Shown here piece after piece: positions 22,322 to 33,475 of a stretch of DNA of 64,000 nt. Below the pieces are notes generated by a model. That model had not been told where the DNA came from, did no database searches, and saw only the letters and a program-made list of their open reading frames with translations. How positions within the stretch are numbered: position 1 is the stretch's first letter; each line of letters opens with the position of its first letter. The position numbers were made by a program, and so were the translations under genes. The DNA comes from Cyclina sinensis (lineage: Eukaryota; Mollusca; Bivalvia; Venerida; Veneridae). The stretch lies in the NCBI GenBank assembly GCA_012932295.1, contig JAAONU010000105.1, positions 62,001 through 126,000 of the forward strand. Reading direction: 5' to 3'.

Positions 22322-22680
22322 CTACTGAAGCAGTAAAACAGAATACGGTTTTTCTTCAGCTTTGAAAAAAGAACACTTCCTTCCTGTTGGTTGTATTTAG
22401 CTAGCTTGTTGAGTATTGTTTAAACTTTTAAAATATTGAAGATTTTAATTCAGGATTTGAAATGGTGCTGTGTCATTTCGATAACTTAAGCCAGGATATG
22501 ATGTTTGCTATTAAAAAACAAATCCATTTTTGAAATATTTCATGTAATTTGTGGAGAATTGATTAGGTATTTAGTTTCAGGAGGTTCTTTTTACTGAAGT
22601 ACTGAGATAATATTTGAATAAACTCAACTAGTATCATGACTGAATGAACAGAAGACTCACTGCAGAACTATTGTAACTGC
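22322..22680 (+). repeat. Segmental duplication unit 3, middle block
   Basis: Counterpart of 4229-4620: it shares TTTAAAATATTGAAGAT-like text, GAAATGGTG, GCTATTAAAA, GAGAATTGATTAGGTATT and GATAATATTTG in order. Confidence 0.5.
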
Positions 22681-22788
22681 TTGTTAATTAAGACGGTTTT
22701 TGCACTGACCCCTTGGAAAGCTCTTGGGTTCATTTTGTTGCAGTTGGAAGCTTTGGTCATATGCTAGTCTTAGGTTGAAAAAGCAAGC

Positions 22789-22985
22789 TTGAGGATAATT
22801 CCCTGCTTGTTTATTTTGACAGACTCTTTGTTTTCCCAGACGATTCCCCTCCTGTCATTTTGTTACCATGGACAATTCCCCTCCTGTCATTTTGTCACCA
22901 GGGACAATTCCCCTCCCATATTTTTGACATCCTGGAAAATTCCATTGGGGTGGACAATGCTCCTCCTGTTCTTTTCTGAGCAGGC
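22789..22985 (+). repeat. Short array with CAATTCCCCTCC core, plus copy
   Basis: Three to four copies of a monomer of about 41 bp (GGACAATTCCCCTCCTGTCA then TTTTGTCACC). It starts with AATTCCCTGCTTGTTTATTT and TGACAGA. An inverted copy with the same start lies at 25243-25375. Confidence 0.7.
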
Positions 22986-22989
22986 AATA

Positions 22990-23565
22990 ATTAATGTCCT
23001 TTATAAATAACAGAATTACAGATGCCTAATACATTTTATTCGGCTGATTTCTAATTTGTGACATATCATATTAAACAGTGGTGTATATTTATTTCAGATG
23101 TGAAACTAAATAACCATGCATCTACTTGATAGTCAGTAAGGAAAATAAAAAGTACCCATAGATACGTTCATTCTGATCAGTAGAACGGGGCATGTTTTCT
23201 TGTGTTGTAAATTGACCTTCAGTCTTTAATGACCTTAAGTCTTTTTTTGATATTAAAATGCAACAAAAAATTTACCTTATTTCTTCAATATATAATTTTT
23301 GATACAATCATCATCATCACTGTCATCATTAATAAAACAATATAGTTGCCTATGAGTTTCTTTTGTTTTACATTTATAGACAGAAGAGTAAGTGTATAAA
23401 ATGCAGTTACCGGTACTAAAAGTAAGGTGTGTTCGTTGTAAAAATTATTTTGAATGAACAAAATGTCATTTCTCAACAATAAATTATTTATCTTTATAAA
23501 GCACATTTGTAAGTGGTCACATGACTTAAAATATGTTACACTTAATGTGTTCAGAACTCATTTAT
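22990..23565. other. AT-rich non-coding sequence
   Basis: No gene or repeat is supported. A short ATCATCATC-type stretch occurs near 23310. Confidence 0.45.
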
Positions 23566-23566
23566 C

Positions 23567-23952
23567 TTTTTTTCAAGTCTTATGCATTTCCCTACAGCAT
23601 GAAGGAACACTTTGGTAGATTGTTCTTCAGAACTAACCTGATTCACACATAAGTTTTTAAAAAATTTGTTGTCTAGAGTAAATACTGCAATTTAAGATAT
23701 GCTTTAATAAATACATGTAGTTATGATAATCTTACATTTAAGGTATACTTTGCTAAATAATTATGATTATCATATCCTTTTTGCAGTGAAGAAGATTAAG
23801 ATAATTATTGTTTTGTTTATTATGCAGCGGCAGTGCTTAAAGAACTTCTGTTGTCACTTTGGGTTAAGTGTTTGGTTGTGAAATACTGTAAATAACATAA
23901 TTTCAGTTTGTGTAACACCTCTAAATATAATTATCAGTCATTGGTGAGATCT
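23567..23952 (-). mobile_element. About 380-bp dispersed repeat (minus copy)
   Basis: Reverse complement of 19283-19653. Matching phrases include GCATTTCCCTACAGCATGAA, AAGGTATACTTTGCTAAA, CATATCCTTTTTGCAGTGAA and CAGTCATTGGTGAGATCT. The A-rich end faces inward at about 23567. Confidence 0.65.
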
Positions 23953-23968
23953 TTGATATATTTTGATT

Positions 23969-24059
23969 AAAATTACAGTAATATGTCAAACCCATCATTT
24001 AATTAACAATAGTAAAATTACAGTAATATGTCAAACCCATCATTTAATTAACAATAGTT
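23969..24059. repeat. 45-bp tandem duplication
   Basis: AATTACAGTAATATGTCAAA followed by CCCATCATTTAATTAACAAT occurs twice in tandem, starting at 23971 and 24016, apparently without mismatch over the core. It looks like a recent duplication. Confidence 0.85.
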
Positions 24060-24072
24060 TTAAGACTAATAA

Positions 24073-25242
24073 ACAAGAGGTGCATGATGGCCCTGGATCG
24101 CTCACCTGAGTACTTTGCATGAGGGTCTACTGTTAAGCAAACATCAGATGCAACATTACATTTTGTAAAAGGGCATGCTAAGGAACATTTCTGTAAAGTT
24201 TGGTTAGAAGTGGCCAAGTGGTTTAGGAGAAGATGTCATTTGAAGCCAGATATTGACAAAAATCTATTTTTAGCTCTGGCGGCCACTTTGATCAATGGAA
24301 CGAAACCATTTTAGCAGTTTTAATAGAGGGGTATGTAAGGAACATTTCTGTGAAATTTGGTGGAAAATCACCCAGCTATTTAGGAGGAGATGTTGTTTCA
24401 AAAATTTTCTATTTTTAGCTTTTGCAGCCCTTATGTGAAATGTAGCGGAACGGTTTGAGCAATTTTAGAAGAGGGCATTATAAGGAACATTTCTGTCAAA
24501 TTTGGTTTAAAGTGGCCAAGTGGTTTTGGAGAAGATGTCATTTAAAGCCAAATATTGAAGAAAATCTATTTTTAGCTCTGGCGGCCACTTTGATCAATGG
24601 AACGAAACCATTTTAGCAATTTTAATAGAGGGGTATGTAAGGAACATTTCTGTGAAATTTGGTGGAAAATCACCCAGCTATTTAGGAGGAGATGTTGTTT
24701 CAAAAATTTTCTATTTTTAGCTTTTGCAGCCCTTATGTGAAATGTAGCGGAACGGTTTGAGCAATTTTAGAAAAGGGCATTATAAGGAACATTTCTGTCA
24801 AATTTGGTTTAAAGTGGCCAAGTGGTTTTGGAGAAGATGTCATTTAAAGCCAAATATTGAAGAAAATCTATTTTTAGCTCTGGCAGCCATTTTGTTTAAT
24901 GGAACGAAACCATTTTAGCAATTTTAATAGAGGGCTATGTAAGGAACATTTCTGTGAAATTTGGTGGAAAATCTCCAAACCGTTTAGAGGAGATGTTGTT
25001 TGAATTTTTTTCTATTTTTAGCTTTTACAGCCCTTATGTGCAATGGAGCAGAACAGTTTGAGCAATTTTAGGAAAGGGCATTATAAGGAACATTTCTGTT
25101 AAGTTTGGTTAAAAATAGCCTTGGGATTTAGGAGGAGATGTCATTTAAAGTAAAATGTTGACGACGGACGACTGACGACAGACGCTGGACACAGGGTGAT
25201 CACAATAGCTCACCCTGAGCATTTGCTCAGGTGAGCTAAAAA
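24073..25242 (-). mobile_element. Satellite-bearing element with 301-bp dimer (inverted copy)
   Basis: Read on the minus strand it starts TTTTTAGCTCACCTGAGC, forms a hairpin with CAGGGTGAGC, continues GTGATCACCCTGTGTCC and GACGACGG-type text, carries the array, and ends AGGTGAGCGATCCAGGGCCA with CTCTTGT. Markers AAGGAACATTTCTG recur at about 24181, 24482, 24783 and 25085, giving a 301-bp higher-order dimer. Neighbouring dimers are almost identical, indicating recent homogenisation. The same element is present in plus orientation at 40107-41276. Confidence 0.8.
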
Positions 25243-25375
25243 TGGGAGGGAAATTGTCCGGGGTATCAAATGAAGGAAGGGGAATTGTCTGTACTAACTA
25301 AATGATGGGAGGGGTATTGTCCGGGGTAACAAAAATCTGTCAAAATAAACAAGCTGGGAATTGTCCAAATGCCAC
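25243..25375 (-). repeat. Short array with CAATTCCCCTCC core, inverted copy
   Basis: The complement reads AATTCCCAGCTTGTTTATTT then TGACAGA, followed by about three copies of CCGGACAATACCCCTCCCAT. It is the inverted partner of 22789-22985 and directly abuts the end of the 24073-25242 element. Confidence 0.65.
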
Positions 25376-25497
25376 TTGAGACATATGCATTTGGTAAGGG
25401 CTTATAGGAAACTTGAATTTAAGGCTGCAAGGAGATATTTTATGCTTCATTTTGTGTGCTGTAAATTGAGAACCACTTCTGTGGACAACAATCGCAT

Positions 25498-25975
25498 TTG
25501 ACTGTACATCAGGTCAATGATCATGTTTTGACAGTACATCTGCAGCTGGTCAGTGAATGTGTTTTGACTGTACATCAAGTTTTGATTGTACACCAGGTCA
25601 ATGATCATGACTGTTATGACTATACATCAGGTCAATGATTGGGTTTTGACTGAATATTAGGTCAGTGGTGGTGTTTTTAATTTACATCAGGTCAATTATA
25701 ATCATGTTTTGACTGACTACATCAGGTCAGTGATCGCATTTGACTGCACATGAGGTCAGTGATCATTTTTTGACTGTACATCAGGTCAGTGATTGCATTT
25801 TGATTGTACATCAAGTTAATGATCACATTTTAACTATACGTCAGGTCAAAAACTGCCTTTTGACTGTACGTAGGGTCAGGTAAAGAATCATGTTTCAACT
25901 GTACATCAGGTCTAGATTCATGTTTCAACTGTACATCAGGTCATGAATTGCATTTCAACTGTACATCAGGTCAAC
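25498..25975 (+). repeat. Tandem minisatellite with GACTGTACATCAGGTCA core
   Basis: About 14 diverged copies of a 30-37-bp unit: TTTTGACTGTACATCAGGTC then AATGATCATG. Unit length varies between copies. Confidence 0.8.
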
Positions 25976-25979
25976 AGAA

Positions 25980-26635
25980 ATGTAGTTTTTAGCTAAACTA
26001 AAACAGGAAAAAAGTAACATCATTGTGTCAACAGTTTAAATACATTATATAATGGTCTGTTAATGTTTTTTAAAACAGACAAAGATCTATTTTTATTGTT
26101 AAAATAATATGATAAAAATGGCATGTTAAAAAAGCTTTGTTCAATTAAATGTAAAGTTATAAAAAAAGCAGTTTTTATTATAGTATTAAATATTAATTAA
26201 TGTTCTGATGTGAAATGCTACTTTTAAGAATTTGAATTTCTACAATGACAGTGCTTTACAAGAACCATTCAACTATACAACCTTCTTTGTGTATTTTGCA
26301 GTGTAATGGTAGCCTTAATGGAATTCGCTGCATATTATTTAGATAACATGGAAATTTCACAAAACAATATAGTCTCTGAATTGTAAAAAGCTCTTATAGA
26401 ATTTTTGTATGGTGGATTGTTTATACAGTAAATCGAGCAACATTTTTAGATTTCATTTAGTCTGGCTATGGATATAAAATGTATTGATTCGTCATTTGAC
26501 TTGTTGATTTCAGTTGCATAATTACTTTTTTTGAGTCGATGCTCTCAGATTGTGTCTGTTAATAAGTACAAATGAATATCATTATAATGTAATAACAGAC
26601 CACCAAGGGTATAAAGTTTTTAAACATTGAAAATT
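25980..26635. other. AT-rich non-coding sequence
   Basis: No feature is supported in this stretch. Confidence 0.45.
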
Positions 26636-26699
26636 AAGAATGCATGTAATGAACATGGCTGTCTGCAGAATGTGACTTGCTGTTTTGCAAGTCTGTTGT

Positions 26700-27465
26700 G
26701 CTGAAATACAATGACATTTTTATTGGTTTGTCTGGGGCATAACTTAAAAAACTATTGGAGATATCAACTTGAAACTTCATTGATAAATAGATCTTATTGA
26801 GGAGAAGTGCAGTGCTAAAGAACCATAACTCTCTTTTGAATAATTTTGGAGTTATTGCCCATTGTAATTTTTCATACTTAATTTTTGTCCCGGGCATAAC
26901 TCGAAAACAAAAAGTATTGTAGGTATCAGTTTGAAACATCATATATAAATAGATCTCATTGAGGAGAAGTGCAGTGCCCAAAAACCATAACTCTTTTTTT
27001 TCCCCATAATTTTGGAGTTTTTGCCCTTTGAAATTTTTCGTACTTAATTTTTGTCTTGGGCATAACTCAAAAAGTGTTGGAGTTATCAGCTCGGAACTTC
27101 ATAGATAAATAGATCTCATTGAGGAAAAATGCATTGCCCAATAACCATAACCTTTTTTTCCCCATAATTTTGGAGATAATGCCCTTTTAAAATTTTTCAT
27201 ACTTATTTTTTGTCCATGGCATAACTTAAGAAGTATTGAGGATATCAACTTGAAACTTCATAGATGGATAGATCCCATTGAAGAGAAGTGAATTGCTCAA
27301 GAACCTAACTCTCTTTTGCACTGTTTTTGAGTTATTGCCCTTGGTAATTTTTCATAATTGATTTAAGTCTGGGGCATAAGGTAACATGTTCCCATGTATC
27401 AATACCCTAAGTGGCATGCAGGGGTATTAGCGCCAGGACAGTGGCAGCTGTTCTAGTTTTGTTTG
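26700..27465 (+). repeat. Tandem array, about 160-bp monomers, GGGCATAACT type
   Basis: Four to five copies carry GGGGCATAACT, TATCAACTTGAAACTTCAT, AGATCTCATTGAGGAGAAGT, GCCC.AGAACCATAACTC and TTTTGGAGTTATTGCCC. The array is followed by a terminus at 27410-27465 (GGCATGCAGGGGTATTAGCG then CCAGGAC), which probably closes an element of the TATACCCCTGCA type. A 115-codon open frame on the minus strand is a repeat artefact. Confidence 0.65.
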
Positions 27466-27469
27466 GAAG

Positions 27470-28120
27470 ATGTTTAGTTTAAAAAAGGCCAAATGCAGTT
27501 ATTCAGTCCCTAGGGTTATGCTTGATTGATGCATTACTCAAAAGTCTATTGATTTTATTATAACAAAACCTTCTTCATTGAAGGACAACACTGACAGAAA
27601 TTTGTAACTGTTTGTGTCAGGATTTTGTCCAGCCAGTGTTATACTTAATGTAAATGTTCCCAGATGAATTATGTCATAACTGATAACCATCCTTGAAAGA
27701 ATAGTTCACTGTACAGGGCTAAAACTGTTTCATGTATTGTAATACAGAATAAAGAGCACTTGCAGTAGTTTGAGTTACCTCCCTTCAGAAGAAAAGACCT
27801 CTGTCATGTTGTATGGTATTATATAATAAGGTTAAATTTGCATTTGAACAGAGTATACAAGTATTAAGTCATAAAATGACAGAATTGAAAACCTGAACTA
27901 AATGAAACTGTCAGCCTCAGCCCAGGCTTCTCAAAAAGGTAATTGACTTAACATTTAATTCAAAGTTTTGTTCAGTGATGGTTTATAGTTTGTCTATATG
28001 GAAACTCATATTTTCTCTTTACAGACTTGGGCTGTATTGTTTGGTGTTTGCTGATTGATTTTGAAGGTTGATTGTGACAAGGTAAAACATTTAAATATTA
28101 TGAGTTACATTTAAGAAGTG
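27470..28120. other. AT-rich non-coding sequence
   Basis: No coding exon could be supported. A splice-bounded 57-nt block at 28025-28081 has stops in every frame. Confidence 0.4.
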
Positions 28121-28124
28121 CTGC

Positions 28125-28345
28125 AGTATATACTCTGGCTTTTATTATTCGATTTTTTCCAGAGTTATTGCCCTTTGTTTAATTTTACTTAACATTTCTT
28201 GTGTGTGCAGCTCCTCCTACATTTCTCATGCTGTTTTCACCAAACTTACGCACACAGAATGATCATTATCAAGTGCTGCAGTGCATATACTCTAGCATTT
28301 GCGATTTGATTATTTTTGGCATAATTATTGCCCTTTGTTAGATTT
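28125..28345 (+). repeat. Short two-copy array with TTATTGCCCTTTGTT
   Basis: Two related copies share GTGCTGCAGT.ATATACTCT, GATT.TTTC/TGGCA and TTATTGCCCTTTGTT. Confidence 0.45.
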
Positions 28346-28706
28346 TACTTAATACCAAGATTGTTAAAATTATGCCCTTTGGCATCATTAATGGCCCTGC
28401 CCACTGGGGTTACATGATTTAACATAGGGTTTTATAGGAAAGATTAAAAAAATCTTCATTTTTTAAACTGTATACCCTAGAGCTTATATATTTGTAATGT
28501 TGCATTGTCTAGTGGATATAAACCAAGCTTGTTAAATTTTGTCCCTGGGGTCAAAATTGGCCCCACCCAAGAGTTCTATTTGTATAAATATAAGATCCTC
28601 GAAAATCTTCAATTCAAAACCTGTAATTTTGCTTCTGATGTTTCCTCAGCAGCAGGCCCACAGTAAAGTACTCAGGAAAGTGACCCAGGGCCATCATGGC
28701 TCTCTT
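28346..28706 (+). mobile_element. Element fragment ending in the GGGCCATCATGG cap
   Basis: The fragment ends with ACTCAGGAAAGTGACCCAGG and GCCATCATGGCTCTCTTGTT, a form of the terminal cap seen at 13045-13078, 41240-41276, 48280-48313 and elsewhere. Its start is not clearly delimited. The open frame at 28539-28784 crosses the cap and is not a gene. Confidence 0.5.
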
Positions 28707-29117
28707 GTTAGCTTGTCTGTTTTGAAGAAAAAGTTGAGCAATTATGATCGCTGCGTCGTTGTTTTTGTCCAGCAAGAACTTTAATGTAGCCCATTAGTCA
28801 AACAATTTGAAAGTTATCAATATGAAACTTCAAATGCTTGCTTATCATGACAAGAGGCATTTGTAACACAAGGGGCATTAATCTGAAAGCTAAATTTTTG
28901 GAGTTATGTCCCTTTTTAACTTACACTTTTGTCAAAATTGCTTTTTAAGTTGAATGATCAAAGGTATCAATATAAATCTTATCAACATCTTGACTTGAAA
29001 CTTCAGAGGTATATAGACCTCCTTCAGGAGTAGTGCACAAGAACCATAACTAAGGCCCTAATTGTCGACATGTAAAACAGACAAGCGTTGATGTCGCTCG
29101 GTGGAGCTTGTTTCAGA
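28707..29117 (+). mobile_element. Short GTTGAGCA-type element
   Basis: It starts TTAGCTTGTCTGTTTTGAAG with AAAAAGTTGAGC and ends ACAGACAAGCGTTGATGTCG with CTTGTTT. The interior includes TTGGAGTTATGTCCC, CTTGAAACTTCAGAGG and AAGAACCATAACTAAGG, a degenerate relative of the 26.7-kb monomer. No coding capacity. The same start occurs as a fragment at 19950. Confidence 0.5.
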
Positions 29118-31815
29118 TTCATTATGATATAAGCCAAATTTCTTCACATTTAAAGGACTATATGTTTTTCAGTAGTCTGTTCAACAGTTAAACTGTTTTT
29201 GACATTCTACATGCCTCTTCTTACATTTTAAGCATCTTCTTTATATGATCTTCTGTCATCATTTGAGCATGGTGGGGCATTTGTATCCCATGGACACATT
29301 TCCAGTTTAAAATGTTTACACATGTGAAATTCACGTTCTAGAAACATTGTCAGAAATGAATAACAAACCCTTGTATCAGGAAAAAATGTGTAACAGTTGT
29401 TCTTTTGCTGTTATCTTAACCTGCAAGTTTTAATGCAAAATTCATTCAAATTGAATAGCAAAAACAGAAATGTCTTTTAATTTGGCTTTAAAGCAGTAAA
29501 ATGGTAAAATGTTGAAAAATTTAAGTAGCTGTAACAAGTTAACATTGAGCTTGAATACTGGTAGTAAATTACTTGATTTCAATTGTGTTTCTTTCATTCA
29601 ATGCTGCTCAATACAGTCCCTGCAAAAGAGTGAATTTATGATTGCCTTTTATGTATTTAACTCATTTTGACATCCCTGTTAAATTTGGCTATTTGTCAGT
29701 ATTACTGTGATATATTTGTCACTTGGGACTTTTAGCCTAATGGAATTGTCAGCCTGAGATCAGCATTACAGGTTTGTTGGCAATGGTGACTTAATGACGC
29801 TTCAAAATTTGCACTTGTCTTTCTAGACAGTACCCATTTTACAAAAAGTGAATATTTCTCTTGTTACTTCATTGTTGACAGAAGTCCTAAAATTGGTTAA
29901 TTGGTTTGATAATTGATTGTAGCAAAGTAGTTCTTAAAGACCCAGTATCACATCGATTTTACTGATATTGAAAAATGATTGAAATGATAGGATACTGATG
30001 GAACCATGATCTATTCACTCTAAAACAATGTTGGCATATGTCTTTCTTTTGTATTCAAGTCATTTCTTGAAAAAGCCTTTCTTATATTGTTTTTGAAAAA
30101 TTACTGCATGTTCATTGATTAAAAAAAAAAAACAGAGTAAGGAATGGTTTTGGTACAAATAAATATCAATTCTACTGGTAAGAGATCTAACTCTACTTAC
30201 AATTTTGATCCTGGGACTTTAAGTTGCTGAAATTGAATGTTGTTAGAATGGTTGATGATAAAACTAGTAATTGATAGGCAGATTGTTGTAAAGTAGTTCT
30301 AACATAGATTGTTGATAAAAGATGTCCTAGAATTGATATTGTTGCACAGTTTTGAAATTCAGTGTTGGGTAATTACTTATCAATATTAAATGAAGTTTAT
30401 CAAAGGGTTTGACACGTCATGTTTTATTAAAATTAGCATGAATTGGCTGCCAATATAATATTATTTCATTTTTATAAATTTTTTGTGTGTAATTTGTTAT
30501 AATGATAGCAGGATGCAGAGTTCTTGCATCTGGATGTCACATTGTAAACTTGAATGTTCCTTTGAACCAGGTTGGGTGTATCGCTGTCAGCGATCCTGAT
30601 TGTTCACAGGAAATGTTAATAAGCAGAATTTTTGTTTTGAACATGCTTACTTTACCTTTATTGCTGAGAAAGTGAATTCTTTCAGATTATATGAATTTCT
30701 CTCAGTGAGAGTGCCCTGAAGTCCTAGCTAGCGATGAGAGGAATGTAGCTGTTGGGATTTGAAACATCTACTGCAGTGTTTGAACCTGGTTAGCAGTATA
30801 ACCCTACACCATAGCTCATCCTCTGCAGAATTATTCATAAAGTTAGCACAAGATTGCAATAGGGTCCCACATCTAGAGGAGAGCACTCTGTAATAATCAT
30901 CCTGTCCTTGTGTTTGCCTGTCCATCCCCCAATATTATTTCTTACTCCTTACTGTAACTCTGTTGTGCATGATGGGATTCAGGAATGATTTAGCTGAAAC
31001 GAGGATGTGTTACACGAAAGAATTTCGGGCCAGGGGATGCCATATGAATTTCTTGCATTTTTGCTATACAAGGAGTTTTTGTACAGACCATGATTTTGAT
31101 TTTATGATTGAATTTTAAAATAGTCTTAATTTGTATATACAGGCACTAGACTTCATGTAAAAATGTTTACCAAATTGAGGTGGCAGTTTTTGGACCATGT
31201 CAATCCAGTTCGCTCCCTTTGTGGACATTTCCATGATGGTGGAGGGGCTAATCTGTGATACCTCTAGTTTCCGTATAGATACCCAAGAACTTTTAGTGAA
31301 TATGCTAAGAGGATTTAAAGTCTCCAGTACTTAGTACTTAATTAGCAACCAGTCCTGCGTAAGACTGTTTCTGCCTCATTGAAGTTTTTCCAAAGACTAA
31401 AGAAATACCTAATGATTGATATAATCTATGGCATGACTGATTACTTTCTCTCATTCATTATAGGGATTTTGTGTAAGTTTCCCTTGTGATCATTGAAAAT
31501 ATAAGCATGGAAAAGACTCTCAGGAAGAGTTAAGCAGGATAGAAAATTAATAATGAGAAATCAAGAATACAATAGAGGAAATAGGCTCTGGTAAAGACAT
31601 ACAAATTCAAATAAAGTATGGTCTTAAACTAAGCTGAATGGATCCAAGCTCTAAAGACTTAAAGAAGCAAGTTCTCAGCATTCAGCAGTTCTCACTTTGA
31701 GGGGTGTAACATTGCTCTGTCAAGGGTGTAATAAATACACACCGCAAATATATTTTATGATGGTGATACTTTCATATCGATTTTTTCCCAGATAAACATT
31801 TTGTAAATGGTCTTT
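29118..31815. other. AT-rich non-coding sequence
   Basis: This is one of the longest stretches without clear repeats. No splice-bounded protein-like exon was recognised, so it is probably intron or intergenic. Confidence 0.4.
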
Positions 31816-31817
31816 TT

Positions 31818-33475
31818 AGTTCACCTGAGCTCGCAGTGCTGGTGTGAGCTTTTAGGATCAATGATTGTACATCATCTGTTGTCTGTCGTCCACAATTGTT
31901 TCAAATGACATCTCCATACCCACTGGTAGGGGTTTGAGGTCACTGGGGATAAGGTCAAGGTCACAGAGGTTAAAAGTGGTGGGTTTTTTTACCTTACATC
32001 ATAGTTTTATGCTTTCATTTGATTCAGTTTCAACCGAACCTTAAACAAATATATATATAAACAATAGATCTCCTTTCTTTTACAGAACCAACATGATCCC
32101 ATCATGAATTCCAGAGGTAAGGGCAGGGGGGAGGCATCTTTTGCTATGTCTTCATGATAATGGTTCCACAGCTTTGAAAATCTTACAAACTGGCTTGATT
32201 TCAAAATAAATTCATAACTATAATCAGGGTGTTCGGTATACTCTGAAACTCAAGGGTCAATGACCCATCAGATAAAACTTTCAAGGGTCAAACTGAGATT
32301 CTGAAGGGTCAAACTGAAATTTTCAAGGGTCAAAGTAATATTTACAAACCTCTTTAAATTCAGGTTAAAACAATGTTTATAACACCTCATTAATCTGTGG
32401 GTTTTTGGGGGTTTTTTTACAGTTTTTGGGGAAGGGGGTCAGTGCCCATTTGGTGGGCCAATTGGAACTATCATTACGACTATCACTAGTATTCTTCACC
32501 AAAAACAAAAACAAAAAAACAAAAATTGTAATCGCATGTGAACAAGGCCCTAGCCTTTTTTTTCCCTGATTTAGGTTTCAACTTATTACTGGCCAATGTC
32601 AATACTGACTGTTTTAGGCAGGTTAGAAATTATGCCGAGTTATGACTGTATGTTTAAATTTTCTTAGACGCAAACTGGTACTTATAATCAAATTATGACC
32701 ACTTATCTTTATAAATTAACTGTATGTTGTAAGTTTGCCTTGTAAAGGGTCTCAAAGACTCTGTTTTCTATAAAAACTAAAATACGACGATGTCGCGGAA
32801 ATATATGACAAACGGAATTTATCCGAGATTTTCACTCGCTGCTTCATGTTTTATGAACTTACTATTAGCTGTTATTCACATAAAACGTAAAGTAAATATC
32901 TTGAAGCATAACTGAGTGCATAGGCAGTCAAAAGTAATGCTATCAACCATCAAAATTTCGCATATTTTTTTCTCTTGCCGATGAGGATTTTTTGCCGTTT
33001 CTCGGGGAAAAATATATACTCCGACAGGTGGGGAAATGGGTCAAATGTCGCCACATATTTTGGCCAAATGTAACACTGTTAATTGTATTTCATGTCAGAC
33101 TTTGGTATCAATTTTTTTCTATAACTTCTCGCTCTCAGATAATGACCACGTGCATGTTGACCGCTGATTGGCTGAAACCACTTTAGTGTGGAAAATTCGC
33201 CCCGCCTACTTTGAAAATCCTTTTCAAGTCTCTTTAGCAACAACATTTATTGACATTGATTGACAACAAGCAAAGTCTTCATGCAGCCGTGGATATTTCT
33301 CACGAGTCAAATATGACTCGCGGGCTGATTTTATGACGGGTCAAATGAGTGTATTTGAGAATTTTCACGGGTCAAGACCCGAGACCTCGGGTCAAACGAA
33401 CACCCTGATAATTATGAAACTTAGCAATGGGACTCAGGTTAGCAGTTTAGAGCCATCGTGGCCCTCTTGTTGTTT
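31818..33475 (+). mobile_element. Cap-ended element interrupted by a transposon
   Basis: The left part (31818-32219) starts GTTCACCTGAGCTCG, includes TCTGTTGTCTGTCGTCC and one AAGGTCAAGGTCACAGAGG core. The right part (33413-33475) ends CAGGTTAGCAGTTTAGAGCC and CGTGGCCCTCTTGTTG, a variant of the common cap. Between them sits the 32225-33407 element. Without that insertion the host element is about 470 bp and carries no multi-copy array. Confidence 0.6.
32225..33407. mobile_element. 1.18-kb DNA transposon with TIR and 5-bp TSD
   Basis: The ends CAGGGTGTTCG (32225-32235) and CGAACACCCTG (33397-33407) are exact inverted repeats. Both are flanked by ATAAT (32220-32224 and 33408-33412), an exact 5-bp target duplication. 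Subterminal regions carry several GGGTCAA / TTGACCC motifs, a pattern expected for transposase binding sites. The interior has no transposase-like frame, so it is non-autonomous. The CAGGG start and short duplication suggest a hAT-related element of a 5-bp-duplication group; the superfamily is uncertain. CpG content is higher than the surroundings, consistent with a younger age. Confidence 0.75.

Noticed and set aside
19283..23952. Single 4.7-kb transposon with 370-bp inverted repeats
   Set aside because: The A-rich inner ends and unrelated interior favour two independent insertions; kept only as an open alternative in the findings.
26634..26981. 115-codon minus-strand frame as a gene
   Set aside because: It spans two monomers of the 160-bp array and repeats its own peptide.
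28025..28081. 57-nt coding exon
   Set aside because: It has AG and GT borders, but all three frames contain stops and no duplicate or family match is visible.
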